This document shows, piece by piece, positions 41,675 through 49,633 of a DNA stretch of 64,000 nt. The DNA is taken from NCBI RefSeq assembly GCF_900100885.1, contig NZ_LT629692.1, forward strand, positions 1,178,001 through 1,242,000. Direction: 5' to 3'. The translations under genes were made by a program, and so were the position numbers. The stretch is from Microbacterium pygmaeum. GTDB taxonomy: Bacteria > Actinomycetota > Actinomycetes > Actinomycetales > Microbacteriaceae. Numbering within the stretch: the stretch's first letter is position 1; each line of letters opens with the position of its first letter. Below the pieces are notes generated by a model that was not told the DNA's origin, did not search any database, and saw only the letters and a program-made list of their open reading frames with translations.

Positions 41675-42389
41675 GCTCGAGTCCGCCGTGGATGTCCGCG
41701 GTCTCACCGTGCGCCGCGGGAAGACCGAGGTCTTCGCCGGGCTCGACGTCACGATTCCGCGCGGACAGATCACCGGACTGCTCGGGCCATCCGGCTGCGG
41801 CAAGACGACCCTGATGCGCTCGATCGTCGGCGTCCAGAAGGTCGCGGCCGGCACCGTCACCGTGCTCGGTGAACCGGCCGGCAGCACGCCGCTTCGCCGA
41901 CGGGTCGCCTACGACACCCAGGCCGCCTCTGTCTACGGCGACCTCACCGTGCGCCAGAACCTCCGCTACTTCGCTCGCGTGCTCGGCGCCCCCCGCGCAG
42001 ACGTGGACCGCGTGATCGGCCAGGTCGGACTCGACGCCCACCGCGACCAGCAGGTCGATTCACTGAGCGGCGGACAGGAGAATCGCGTCTCGCTTGCGGT
42101 GGCGATGCTCGGTTCACCCGAGCTGATCGTGCTCGACGAACCGACCGTGGGCCTGGATCCAGTCCTTCGCGCCGAGCTGTGGACGCTGTTCCGCGCGCTC
42201 GCCGATGCGGGCGCGACGATGATCGTGAGCAGCCACGTGATGGACGAGGCGCTGCGGTGCGACCGGCTCCTGCTGATGCGCAGCGGCCGGATCATCGCCG
42301 ACACGACCCCGGACGGGTTGCTGGCCGAGACCGGTGCGAGTGATCCGGATGCCGCGTTCCTCACGCTCATCGAGAGGGATCAGCGGTGA
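41661..42389 (+). CDS. ABC exporter ATP-binding protein
   Basis: A 242-residue ATPase of the DrrA/ABC-2 type. Walker A 'GLLGPSGCGKTTL', signature 'SLSGGQENRVSLAVAML', Walker B 'LIVLDEPTVGLDP' and the switch histidine in 'IVSSHVMDEA' are all present. It drives the permease encoded directly downstream, with which it overlaps by four bases (GTGA). Drug or lipid export is the usual role. The start ATG lies inside a perfect 28-bp palindrome; a GGAGG 15 bases upstream seems too far to be used if the mRNA is leaderless. Confidence 0.93.
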   Translation: MMNNALESAVDVRGLTVRRGKTEVFAGLDVTIPRGQITGLLGPSGCGKTTLMRSIVGVQKVAAGTVTVLGEPAGSTPLRRRVAYDTQAASVYGDLTVRQNLRYFARVLGAPRADVDRVIGQVGLDAHRDQQVDSLSGGQENRVSLAVAMLGSPELIVLDEPTVGLDPVLRAELWTLFRALADAGATMIVSSHVMDEALRCDRLLLMRSGRIIADTTPDGLLAETGASDPDAAFLTLIERDQR

Positions 42390-43120
42390 ACGGCGCCCGC
42401 ACCGCGGCCACTGCCGGCCGCGTGCTCCGCCAGCTCAGCCACGACCCGCGCTCGATCGCGCTCATGCTGGTGGCACCCAGCCTGCTGGTCGGCCTCTTCG
42501 CCTGGCTCTTCAGTGACCAGGACGGCGTGTTCGACCAGTACGGCGGGCCCATCCTCGCGCTGTTCCCGTTCATCGTGATGTTTCTGATCACCTCGATCAC
42601 GACGCTGCGCGAGCGGCGATCGGGGACCCTCGAGCGCCTCATGACCACCCCGCTCGGCAAGGGCGACTTCATCCTCGGCTACGGCTTGGCGCTCGGGCTG
42701 ATGGCGAGCCTGCAAGCCGTGATCACGGTCAGCTTCGCCGTCTTCGTGTGCCGGCTCGAAGTCGACGGGCCGATCTGGCAGCTCGGGCTGGTGGCTGTCG
42801 TCGACGCGATCCTCGGCACGGCGATGGGGCTGCTGGCGAGCGCCTTCGCGCGCACCGAGTTCCAGGCGGTGCAGTTCATGCCGCTGATCGTGTTCCCCCA
42901 GGTGATCCTCGGCGGGCTGTTCATGCCGCGCGATCAGATGCCGGAGGCACTGGAGGTCATCTCCGACTTCCTGCCGCTCAGCTACGCGATCGACGCCATC
43001 AACGCGGTGACCGCGGGGGATGACGGGTGGGACCTGTACCGGCCGCTGCTGATCGTCGTCGCCTTCGCGGTGGGATGCCTGATCCTGGCGTCCCTGACCC
43101 TGCGACGGCGCACGCCCTGA
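42386..43120 (+). CDS. ABC-2 type exporter permease
   Basis: A 244-residue membrane protein with six helices and the ABC-2 signature 'RERRSGTLERLMTTPLGKGD' after the second helix, then 'FMPLIVFPQVILGGLFMPRD' and 'FLPLSYAIDAINAVTAG'. It forms the membrane channel for the ATPase upstream. GTG at 42386 overlaps the ATPase stop (GTGA). Confidence 0.93.
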   Translation: MNGARTAATAGRVLRQLSHDPRSIALMLVAPSLLVGLFAWLFSDQDGVFDQYGGPILALFPFIVMFLITSITTLRERRSGTLERLMTTPLGKGDFILGYGLALGLMASLQAVITVSFAVFVCRLEVDGPIWQLGLVAVVDAILGTAMGLLASAFARTEFQAVQFMPLIVFPQVILGGLFMPRDQMPEALEVISDFLPLSYAIDAINAVTAGDDGWDLYRPLLIVVAFAVGCLILASLTLRRRTP

Positions 43121-43141
43121 CTCGCTCCGCCGGCTCGACGA

Positions 43142-43224
43142 CCGGGTCGCGCGGCGGTTCAGACGACCGGGTCGCGCGGCGATTCAACGGGCCGGGTCGC
43201 GACCGGTTCAGCGGCCCGGGTCGC
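43142..43224. repeat. Short tandem repeat at the abc2 permease/marR junction
   Basis: CCGGGTCGCG recurs at 43142, 43167, 43192 and 43216, giving four copies of a 24-25-base unit. The copies sit between the converging permease and marR genes and include the marR stop codon at 43208-43210. CCCGGG within each copy is palindromic. Confidence 0.6.
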
Positions 43225-43642
43225 GCAGCTTCGCCGTCAGATCCCGCAGCTGCTCGAGCTCGTCGTCGTCGAGGCGTGACATCCGCTCGGCGATCGATCG
43301 CCCGTGCGCGGACGCGACCCGACGGAACGCCGACGCGCCCTCCGGTGTCGCCCGCACCAGCGAGCCGCGCCCGTCCTCCGGATCGGGGCACTTGGAGACC
43401 AGTCCGCGCGCGGTCATCCGATCGACCAGACGCGAGACGCTGGGCTGGCTGATCAGCATGTTCGAGGTCACATCTCGCAGACGCGCGGTCATCCCGTCGC
43501 CGCGCGTGACCGTCAGCAGCACGTCGTACTCGGCCTGCGACAGCCCGGTGTCATCGAAGTCGCAGCTGATCTCCTCGAACACCTCGTGCTGCGCGCGGAA
43601 GAGACTCTCCCAGGCATCGATCGCGAGGCGGCGGTCGTTCAT
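43208..43642 (-). CDS. MarR-family transcriptional regulator
   Basis: A 144-residue winged-helix regulator. The recognition part is 'LRDVTSNMLISQPSVSRLVD' followed by the wing 'VSKCPDPEDGRGSLVRATPE'. MarR proteins act as dimers on palindromic sites and respond to phenolics or drugs. It converges on the ABC exporter genes and could control them. TAATCT lies seven bases before the ATG, so the mRNA is probably leaderless. The 3' end lies in a short tandem repeat. Confidence 0.9.
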   Translation of the reverse strand: MNDRRLAIDAWESLFRAQHEVFEEISCDFDDTGLSQAEYDVLLTVTRGDGMTARLRDVTSNMLISQPSVSRLVDRMTARGLVSKCPDPEDGRGSLVRATPEGASAFRRVASAHGRSIAERMSRLDDDELEQLRDLTAKLRDPGR

Positions 43643-43732
43643 AGGAATCAGATTACGCGGACGCGCCGCGCGATGGGTCGTGCCGCACCGCGCGATCCGC
43701 GGGCGGGGCGCCTGCCTGCGTAGGGTGGAGCC

Positions 43733-45547
43733 ATGGGGACCGTTCTGCGGGTGTTCGTCGGCGCTGTGCTCGCTCTCGTCCTGTCGCTCCTGGCCGCCTG
43801 CAGCGCGAGCGTCTCGCTCGAGACCGACGCGGACAGCTCGGATTTCGTCTCGACCGACCTCGACGACTTCTCGTTCCAGAGCCTCGATGTCCAGTACACG
43901 CTCGGCCGCGAGGACGACGGCTCGAGCACGCTCCTGGTCGTCGAACGCTTCGTGGCGCTCTTCCCCGACTACGACCAGAACCGGGGCATGCGCCGCAGCA
44001 TCCCGGAATCCACCGTCGGCCCGCACTCCCCGCGACTGATCTCGATCACCGACGGCGACGGGAACCCGCGTCCGTCCGAGACGGAGTCGGAGGACGGGGT
44101 GTTCTCGATGACCTCGCGAGCCGATGACTATGTGCACGGCGAGCAGACGTACGTGTTCACCTACCTGCTGGAGAACGTCACGGTGCGCACCGATGCCGGT
44201 GTCGACGAGTTCTACTGGAACGTGCCGGGGACCGATTCGCCGCAGCCCTTCGGTCCGGTCACCGCCCGCACGATCATTCCGCCCGAGCTCGCCGGTCGCA
44301 TGACCGGAGGTCTCGGCTGCTACGTCGGCTCCGCGGGGTCGACGCAGACGTGTTCGATCGCGGAAGACGACGGCGCGGATACGACCGGCGCGGTGGTGCA
44401 GGCATCCACCGATTCGCTCTCCCCCTACCAGACCATGACGTTCGCCATCGGCTTCGACGAGGGCACGTTCACGCCCTTCGACCCGTCGTACCTGGCGTCG
44501 CCCTGGGGGTGGCTGCAGGCGGTCGGAGGGCTCGGCCTTCTCGGTTCGATCGTGTACGCCGTCGTCGTTCGCCGGCGGCGCTTGTCCGACGGTCGCGGCC
44601 GCCCGACGATCATCGCCGAGTACACCCCGCCGCGTCAGGTCGATGCGCTCGAGAGTGCGGTGCTGCTCGGACGGACCACCAAGGCGATCCCGGCCGAAGT
44701 GCTCGAGCAGGCGGTGGTCGGGAGCATCCGGATCGTCGAGGGGGAGAAGAAGCTCTTCGGCGGGGTCAAGCTCAAGGCGCAGCTGATCGATCCCACGCTC
44801 GCGGACGGCGACGGCAAGCTGCTCCTGGGCGGACTGTTCCCGGCCCTCGAGCCGGGGACCGAGTACGAGTTCGGTCAGACCGACACCCGGTTCTCGTCGG
44901 CGGCGCAGAACATCCTCGCCCTGGCGGCGAAGGAGCTCGTGACCCGCGGACTCCGCCGCGAGGTGCCGTTTACCGACCGCGTGGCCCCGGTGCTGGCCTC
45001 GCTCGTCGCCGCAGCCGTGGTGTTCGTGTGCGGTGTGTTCGCTGTCACCGCCTCGGTCGAGCCGCTGATCCCGATCCTGCTCATGGTTGCCGCGGGCCTG
45101 ACCGTCTTCATCGTGTCGCTGGTCGTGTCGCGGGTGCCGCTCACGGCCGAGGGCGCGGAGGTACGCGATCATCTCGCCGGTTTGAAGGTCTTCATCGAGT
45201 GGGCCGAGGCGGACCGGATCCGCATGCTGCAGTCGCCCTCCGGCGCCGAGCGCGTGCGCATCGATCCGGCCGACCCCGCCGAGATGCTGAAGCTGTACGA
45301 GGTCCTGCTGCCCTACGCCGTGGTGTTCGGTCAGGAGAAGCAGTGGGCCGAGCACCTGGCCGTCCTCTACGGCTCCGACAACTCGCCGGGCTGGTACGCC
45401 GGCTCATCCGCTTTCAGTGCGGCATCGTTCTCCTCCGGGATCAGCTCGCTGTCGGCGACGTCGTCCTCATCTTCGAGTTCGGGCGGGTCCAGCGGCGGCG
45501 GATCAGCGGGCGGCGGCGGCGGAGGCGGCGGCACCGGCGGAGTCTGA
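43733..45547 (+). CDS. DUF2207-domain membrane protein
   Basis: A 604-residue protein with an N-terminal signal sequence ending near 'LSLLAACSAS', which may be a lipobox-like cleavage site. Then comes a DUF2207 extracellular domain ('LDVQYTLGREDDGSSTLLVV', 'VFTYLLENVTVRTD', 'DEFYWNVPG'), a helix near 265, a cytosolic part, two helices near 425-470, and a C-terminal run of serines and glycines. This layout is typical of the family, whose role in the actinobacterial envelope is unknown. TAGGGT lies exactly six bases before the ATG. Divergent from marR. Confidence 0.9.
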   Translation: MGTVLRVFVGAVLALVLSLLAACSASVSLETDADSSDFVSTDLDDFSFQSLDVQYTLGREDDGSSTLLVVERFVALFPDYDQNRGMRRSIPESTVGPHSPRLISITDGDGNPRPSETESEDGVFSMTSRADDYVHGEQTYVFTYLLENVTVRTDAGVDEFYWNVPGTDSPQPFGPVTARTIIPPELAGRMTGGLGCYVGSAGSTQTCSIAEDDGADTTGAVVQASTDSLSPYQTMTFAIGFDEGTFTPFDPSYLASPWGWLQAVGGLGLLGSIVYAVVVRRRRLSDGRGRPTIIAEYTPPRQVDALESAVLLGRTTKAIPAEVLEQAVVGSIRIVEGEKKLFGGVKLKAQLIDPTLADGDGKLLLGGLFPALEPGTEYEFGQTDTRFSSAAQNILALAAKELVTRGLRREVPFTDRVAPVLASLVAAAVVFVCGVFAVTASVEPLIPILLMVAAGLTVFIVSLVVSRVPLTAEGAEVRDHLAGLKVFIEWAEADRIRMLQSPSGAERVRIDPADPAEMLKLYEVLLPYAVVFGQEKQWAEHLAVLYGSDNSPGWYAGSSAFSAASFSSGISSLSATSSSSSSSGGSSGGGSAGGGGGGGGTGGV

Positions 45548-45650
45548 GGCCCGCGCCCACGTGCCCCGCGGCCTGTGCCCTGTGTCGCCGCGCTCGCCGC
45601 GGCCCGTGTCGCCGTGGCCCGCACGGCCGGCGCAGTCCTAGCCTGGCGGC

Positions 45651-46016
45651 ATGGCCGTACCGCAGACCCGCCGCGCTCGCGCCGCCCGCAAGCGCAGGCG
45701 CCGCATGGACGCTGCCGACAACGACCTCACGCCGGCGCAGTGGGCGGCGATCCGCGAGGTGTGGGGCGGCTGCGCCTACTGCGGTGCGGATGCCGCGGCG
45801 TTGCAGCGCGACTGCGTGCTGCCGCTCTCCCGCGGCGGGCGGTACACGATCGAGAACATCGTCCCGGCGTGCCGGTCGTGCAACGCCAGCAAGTCCAACG
45901 ACGAGGTCACGGGGTGGCTGCGCCGCAAGAAGCTCGACGAGCGCGCCTTCCTGCTGCGACATCGCGCGTTCCTGGACTCCCTCGCGCGGGGACCCGAGGC
46001 CGGAAGCCCCGCGTAG
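45651..46016 (+). CDS. HNH-type endonuclease-like protein
   Basis: A 121-residue basic protein with an HNH-like zinc finger: 'CAYCG' and 'CRSCNASKSN' supply the four cysteines, and 'LPLSRGGRYTIENIVPA' is the central part. In most HNH proteins the segment before this reads D-H-(x)-x-P; here it is 'RDCVLPLS', so the general-base histidine appears to be replaced by cysteine. The protein may therefore bind but not cut DNA. TAGCCT lies six bases before the ATG. The TAG stop codon is itself the start of a TAGCCT six bases before the next gene. Confidence 0.85.
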   Translation: MAVPQTRRARAARKRRRRMDAADNDLTPAQWAAIREVWGGCAYCGADAAALQRDCVLPLSRGGRYTIENIVPACRSCNASKSNDEVTGWLRRKKLDERAFLLRHRAFLDSLARGPEAGSPA

Positions 46017-46025
46017 CCTGGAGGA

Positions 46026-46649
46026 ATGCCCACCGACGCTGCACGCACCGCGCTGGAGGTCGCCGACTGGCGCCGCCGCGTATTCGCCCTCTACGCCGCC
46101 GTCCGCGAGGCCGAGGATCCGGAGGATGCCCACGAACTCTGGCGCATCGAGCGCGATGATCTGATGGCGCGGCATCCCGCCACGCCGCTCCTGCCCGCGG
46201 ACCGCCTGATGTTCGAGGGGCTGACCATCGCGCCGTATGACGCCGCGTGGCGCTACGAGCTGCCGATCGTCGAGGCCGAGCCCGGCGGGTTCGAGTTCGC
46301 GACGGGCACTGACGGTGTGGTGCCGTTCGAGCGGCTCGGGAGGGTGGAGATTCCGGATGCCGGGAGCCTCGACCTCTGGCGGCTGACGACGTACGGCGGC
46401 GGGGTCTTCATCCCCCTCCGCGACAGGCTCGCCGGCTCGCCGGGCGGAACGTATGGCGGCGGACGCTACTTGATCGACACGATCAAGGGTGCGGATCTGG
46501 GATCGGATGCCGCGGGCCGCACGATCGTGATCGATTTCAACTTCGCGTACAACCCGTCCTGCGCGTACGACCCGAAGTGGGCGTGCCCGCTCGCCCAGCC
46601 GGGCAACGTGCTGCCGATCGCGGTTCCGGTCGGCGAGCTGTACGGCTGA
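46026..46649 (+). CDS. DUF1684-domain protein
   Basis: A 207-residue soluble protein with the DUF1684 pattern: 'LADWRRRVFALYA'-like start, 'RLTTYGGGVFIPLRD', 'GGTYGGGRYLIDTIKGAD', 'IVIDFNFAYNPSCAYDPKW' and 'CPLAQPGNVLPIAVPVGE'. Function unknown. TAGCCT exactly six bases before the ATG suggests its own leaderless promoter, overlapping the stop codon of the HNH gene. GGAGGA directly before the ATG is too close to act as a normal ribosome site. Converges on pgi with a ten-base gap. Confidence 0.92.
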   Translation: MPTDAARTALEVADWRRRVFALYAAVREAEDPEDAHELWRIERDDLMARHPATPLLPADRLMFEGLTIAPYDAAWRYELPIVEAEPGGFEFATGTDGVVPFERLGRVEIPDAGSLDLWRLTTYGGGVFIPLRDRLAGSPGGTYGGGRYLIDTIKGADLGSDAAGRTIVIDFNFAYNPSCAYDPKWACPLAQPGNVLPIAVPVGELYG

Positions 46650-46659
46650 GCCCGCGCGG

Positions 46660-48342
46660 TCAGCGCGTGCGGTGTTGCGCGTAGTACTCCAGGAGCGCGC
46701 GGGTCGAGGCATCCTGGGTCGCCACCGCATCCGCATCGCCCTCGATGGCCGGCGCGATCCGCAGCGCGAGCTGCTTTCCCAGCTCGACGCCCCACTGATC
46801 GAACGAGTTGATGCCCCAGATCGTCCCCTGCGTGAAGGTGATGTGCTCGTAGAGCGCGATGAGCTGACCCAGGACCGACGGGGTGAGCGCGGGCGCGAAG
46901 ATCGACGTCGTCGGGCGGTTGCCCGAGAACGTGCGGGCCGCGACGAGCGCGCCGGTCGTTCCCTCGGCCTCGACCTCCTCGGCGGTCTTCCCGAAGGCGA
47001 GCGCCTTGGTCTGGGCGAGGAAGTTCGCCAGGAACAGCCCGTGCACGTCGCGGCCGTCGTCGCTCAGCGGGTACGCGGGGTTCGCGAACGCGATGAAGTC
47101 GGCCGGGATGAGCCGCGTGCCCTGGTGGATGAGCTGGTAGAACGCGTGCTGCCCGTTCGTGCCGGGCTCGCCCCAGAACACCTCGCCGGTGTCGGTGGTG
47201 ACGGGCGTGCCGTCCCAGCGCACCGACTTGCCGTTGGATTCCATCGTGAGCTGCTGGAGGTAGGCGGGGAAGCGGTGCAGCTGCTGCGCGTAGGGGAGCA
47301 CTGCGTGCGACTGGGCGCCGAGGAAGTTGTTGTACCAGACGTTGAAGAGGCCCATCAGCACCGGGACGTTCTCGGCGAGCGGAGTGGTGCGCACGTGTTC
47401 GTCGACGGCGTGGAAGCCCGCGAGCAATTCATCGAAGACGTCGGGACCCAGCGCGATCGCCAGGGACAGGCCGATCGCGGAATCGACCGAGTAGCGGCCG
47501 CCGACCCAGTCCCAGAAGCCGAACGCGTTCGCGGGATCGATGCCGAACGCGGCGACCTTGTCGAGGGCCGTCGAGACGGCGACGAAGTGGTGGGCGACGG
47601 CATCCGTCTTCGCCGCGTCGGCGTCCTCGATCGCGCCCGCCGCGATCAGCCCCGCCCACAGCCAGTCCCGCGCGAGGCGTGCGTTGGTGAGGGTCTCGAG
47701 GGTCGTGAAGGTCTTGGATGCGACGATGAACAGCGTCGTCTCCGGGTCGAGGTCGGCGGTCTTCTGCGCGATGTCGGTCGGGTCGATGTTGGAGACGAAC
47801 CGCGCCTCGATGCCGGCATCGGCGTAGGGCTTGAGCGCTTCGAAGATCATGACGGGTCCGAGATCCGACCCTCCGATACCGATGTTGACGACGTGGGTGA
47901 CGCGCTTGCCGCTCACGCCGCGCCAGTCGCCCGAGCGGACCTTGTCCGCGAACGCGGAGAGGGCATCGAGCACGCCGTGGACGTCGGTGTCGATGTGCTG
48001 ACCGTCGACCACGAGTTCAGGGGAGATGCCCACCGGGCGGCGCAGCGCGGTGTGCAGGACGGCGCGATCCTCAGTGGTGTTGATGTGATCGCCGGCGAGC
48101 ATGCGCGCGTAACGCTCGGCAACGCCGGTCTGCTCGGCCAGGCGCACCAGCGCCGCCAGGATCTCGTCGTCGACGAGGTTCTTGGAAAGGTCGACGTGCA
48201 GGTCGACGAGCTGCTTCGTGAAGCGGTCGACCCGCTGAGGATCGTCGGCGAACCAGCCGCGCAGGTCTGGTTGCAGTGCTGAACGGAGGGCGTCGAGCTC
48301 GGCCCAGGCAGTGGTGGATGTCGGATCGATCGGAGCGCTCAT
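46660..48342 (-). CDS. pgi: Glucose-6-phosphate isomerase
   Basis: A 560-residue enzyme interconverting glucose 6-phosphate and fructose 6-phosphate in glycolysis. Conserved segments: 'VVNIGIGGSDLGPVMIFEAL', 'IVASKTFTTLETLTNA', 'VGGRYSVDSAIGLSLA', 'GEPGTNGQHAFYQLIHQG' (with the catalytic Glu) and 'NSFDQWGVELGKQLA' (with the Lys). Length is normal. ATG at 48342 has TAGCGT seven bases upstream, suggesting a leaderless mRNA; if so the strong hairpin at 48380-48420 lies before the transcription start rather than in the leader. Confidence 0.97.
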   Translation of the reverse strand: MSAPIDPTSTTAWAELDALRSALQPDLRGWFADDPQRVDRFTKQLVDLHVDLSKNLVDDEILAALVRLAEQTGVAERYARMLAGDHINTTEDRAVLHTALRRPVGISPELVVDGQHIDTDVHGVLDALSAFADKVRSGDWRGVSGKRVTHVVNIGIGGSDLGPVMIFEALKPYADAGIEARFVSNIDPTDIAQKTADLDPETTLFIVASKTFTTLETLTNARLARDWLWAGLIAAGAIEDADAAKTDAVAHHFVAVSTALDKVAAFGIDPANAFGFWDWVGGRYSVDSAIGLSLAIALGPDVFDELLAGFHAVDEHVRTTPLAENVPVLMGLFNVWYNNFLGAQSHAVLPYAQQLHRFPAYLQQLTMESNGKSVRWDGTPVTTDTGEVFWGEPGTNGQHAFYQLIHQGTRLIPADFIAFANPAYPLSDDGRDVHGLFLANFLAQTKALAFGKTAEEVEAEGTTGALVAARTFSGNRPTTSIFAPALTPSVLGQLIALYEHITFTQGTIWGINSFDQWGVELGKQLALRIAPAIEGDADAVATQDASTRALLEYYAQHRTR

Positions 48343-48379
48343 GCCCTCAACGCTAGCGCCGGTGGCACAGGGAAAGGGA

Positions 48380-48420
48380 TAGGGCCGATCGGAGAGGCTT
48401 CCGACCGGCCCTTGTCCCTT
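48380..48420. other. Strong hairpin upstream of pgi
   Basis: GGGCCGATCGGA (48382-48393) and TCCGACCGGCCC (48400-48411) pair with one mismatch around the loop GAGGCT. The pairing extends outwards through AAGGGA and TCCCTT with one bulge, giving a stem of about 18 bp. It lies in the 303-base gap between the aldo-keto reductase gene and pgi, both on the minus strand, so it may terminate the upstream operon or act in the pgi leader. The rest of the gap (48421-48645) contains an AT-rich patch (48481-48560) with no gene that I can support. Confidence 0.6.
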
Positions 48421-48645
48421 GCACCAAGAGTGTCCTGCAATCACATGCGGTCGTTGCCACAGCAAACAACTTCCGTGGTTGAACTCTATAACGAGGAGGT
48501 AACGAAAGGGAAGGGGGTGCCGTTATCTTTTCGTGATTTTCTTTTGACTCGACCTATCGGGATCTCGCGGTACTCGCTCTTGCGCGCATCGGCCTCGCCC
48601 GAACGTCGGCCTCGGATCACGGGTTTTCCTTCTCGGTTTCCCGGG

Positions 48646-49533
48646 TCACGCTTCGGGGATCTCGCGCGCGAAGTACGCGTCGCTGGGCTGGTCGGGGTCC
48701 GGGCCGCCGCGGACGCCGGTGTCGAGCGCGTCAATCCGGGCGATCTGTTCGCCCGTGAGCTCGAAGTCGAACACGTCGAAGTTCTCGGCGATGCGGGTCG
48801 GGTTGGTGGATTTGGGGATCACCGACCGGCCTTCCTGGATGCCCCAGCGCAACATGACCTGGGCGGGGCTCTTCCCGTGCGTGCCGGCGATCTCGGCGAT
48901 CGTGGCGTCCTGCATGACGCTCCGACGCTCGTCGCCCCACGGGCCGGGGTAGAAGGTGATCCCACCGATCGGTGACCATGCCTGGGTGAGGATGCCGTGC
49001 GCGGTGTCTGCGCTTTGCACGTCGGGCTGCGTGAAGTACGGGTGCAGCTCCACCTGATTCACCGCCGGCACGATCTCCGTCTCGGCGAGCAGCCGGTCCA
49101 GGTGGTGGGGCATGAAGTTGCTGACCCCGATGGCCCGCACGTTTCCGTCGGCGAGGAGCGTTTCCAGCGCCTTGTACGCGGCGATCGTGTCTTCGAACCG
49201 GGTGGGGATCGGCTGGTGCAGGATCAGCAGGTCGAGGGTCTCGACGCCGAGCTTGCCGGTCGCCTTCTCGAACGCGTGGAGGGTCTGGTCGTACCCGTAG
49301 TCGGTGACCCACACCTTGGTCTCGAGGAACACGTCGTCCCGGTCCACGCCCGAGCGGCGCAGCCCTTCACCGACTTGGCGTTCATTGCCGTACGCGGCTG
49401 CGGTGTCGATGTGCCGGTACCCCGTGCGGAGGGCCGCCTCCACGGCGGCGGCGGTCTCTTCGGGGTCGCTTTGGAAGACGCCGAGCCCGATGGCGGGGAG
49501 GCTGATGCCGTTGTTCAGCGTGAGATCGATCAT
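48646..49533 (-). CDS. Aldo/keto reductase (2,5-diketo-gluconate reductase type)
   Basis: A 295-residue NADPH-dependent reductase: 'NGISLPAIGLGVFQSDPEET', catalytic Asp and Tyr in 'HIDTAAAYGNERQVGE', Lys in 'FLETKVW', His in 'LLILHQP', and cofactor motif 'VIPKSTNPTRIAENFDVFDF'. It reduces small carbonyl compounds. Third gene after the alcohol dehydrogenase and MFS genes on the same strand, together suggesting aldehyde or ketone detoxification with export (inference). ATG at 49533 fits the family start; the upstream frame overlaps the MFS gene. Confidence 0.92.
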   Translation of the reverse strand: MIDLTLNNGISLPAIGLGVFQSDPEETAAAVEAALRTGYRHIDTAAAYGNERQVGEGLRRSGVDRDDVFLETKVWVTDYGYDQTLHAFEKATGKLGVETLDLLILHQPIPTRFEDTIAAYKALETLLADGNVRAIGVSNFMPHHLDRLLAETEIVPAVNQVELHPYFTQPDVQSADTAHGILTQAWSPIGGITFYPGPWGDERRSVMQDATIAEIAGTHGKSPAQVMLRWGIQEGRSVIPKSTNPTRIAENFDVFDFELTGEQIARIDALDTGVRGGPDPDQPSDAYFAREIPEA

Positions 49534-49633
49534 GGAGTGCTTCTTTCGGTCAGGAGGCGAGCGGTCAGGGATGCGCGGTCGGGTCAGGCGTCGGCGGTGT
49601 CGCTGAAGACCTCCTTGGCGACGGTGACGGCGC

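Noticed and set aside
48421..48645. tRNA gene or attachment site in the AT-rich gap
   Set aside because: No cloverleaf with a CCA end or TTC loop could be drawn, and no integrase gene is near.
48412..48975. Possible plus-strand gene after GAGGAGGTAAC at about 48492
   Set aside because: The translated sequence shows no family pattern and its second half is antisense to the aldo-keto reductase gene.
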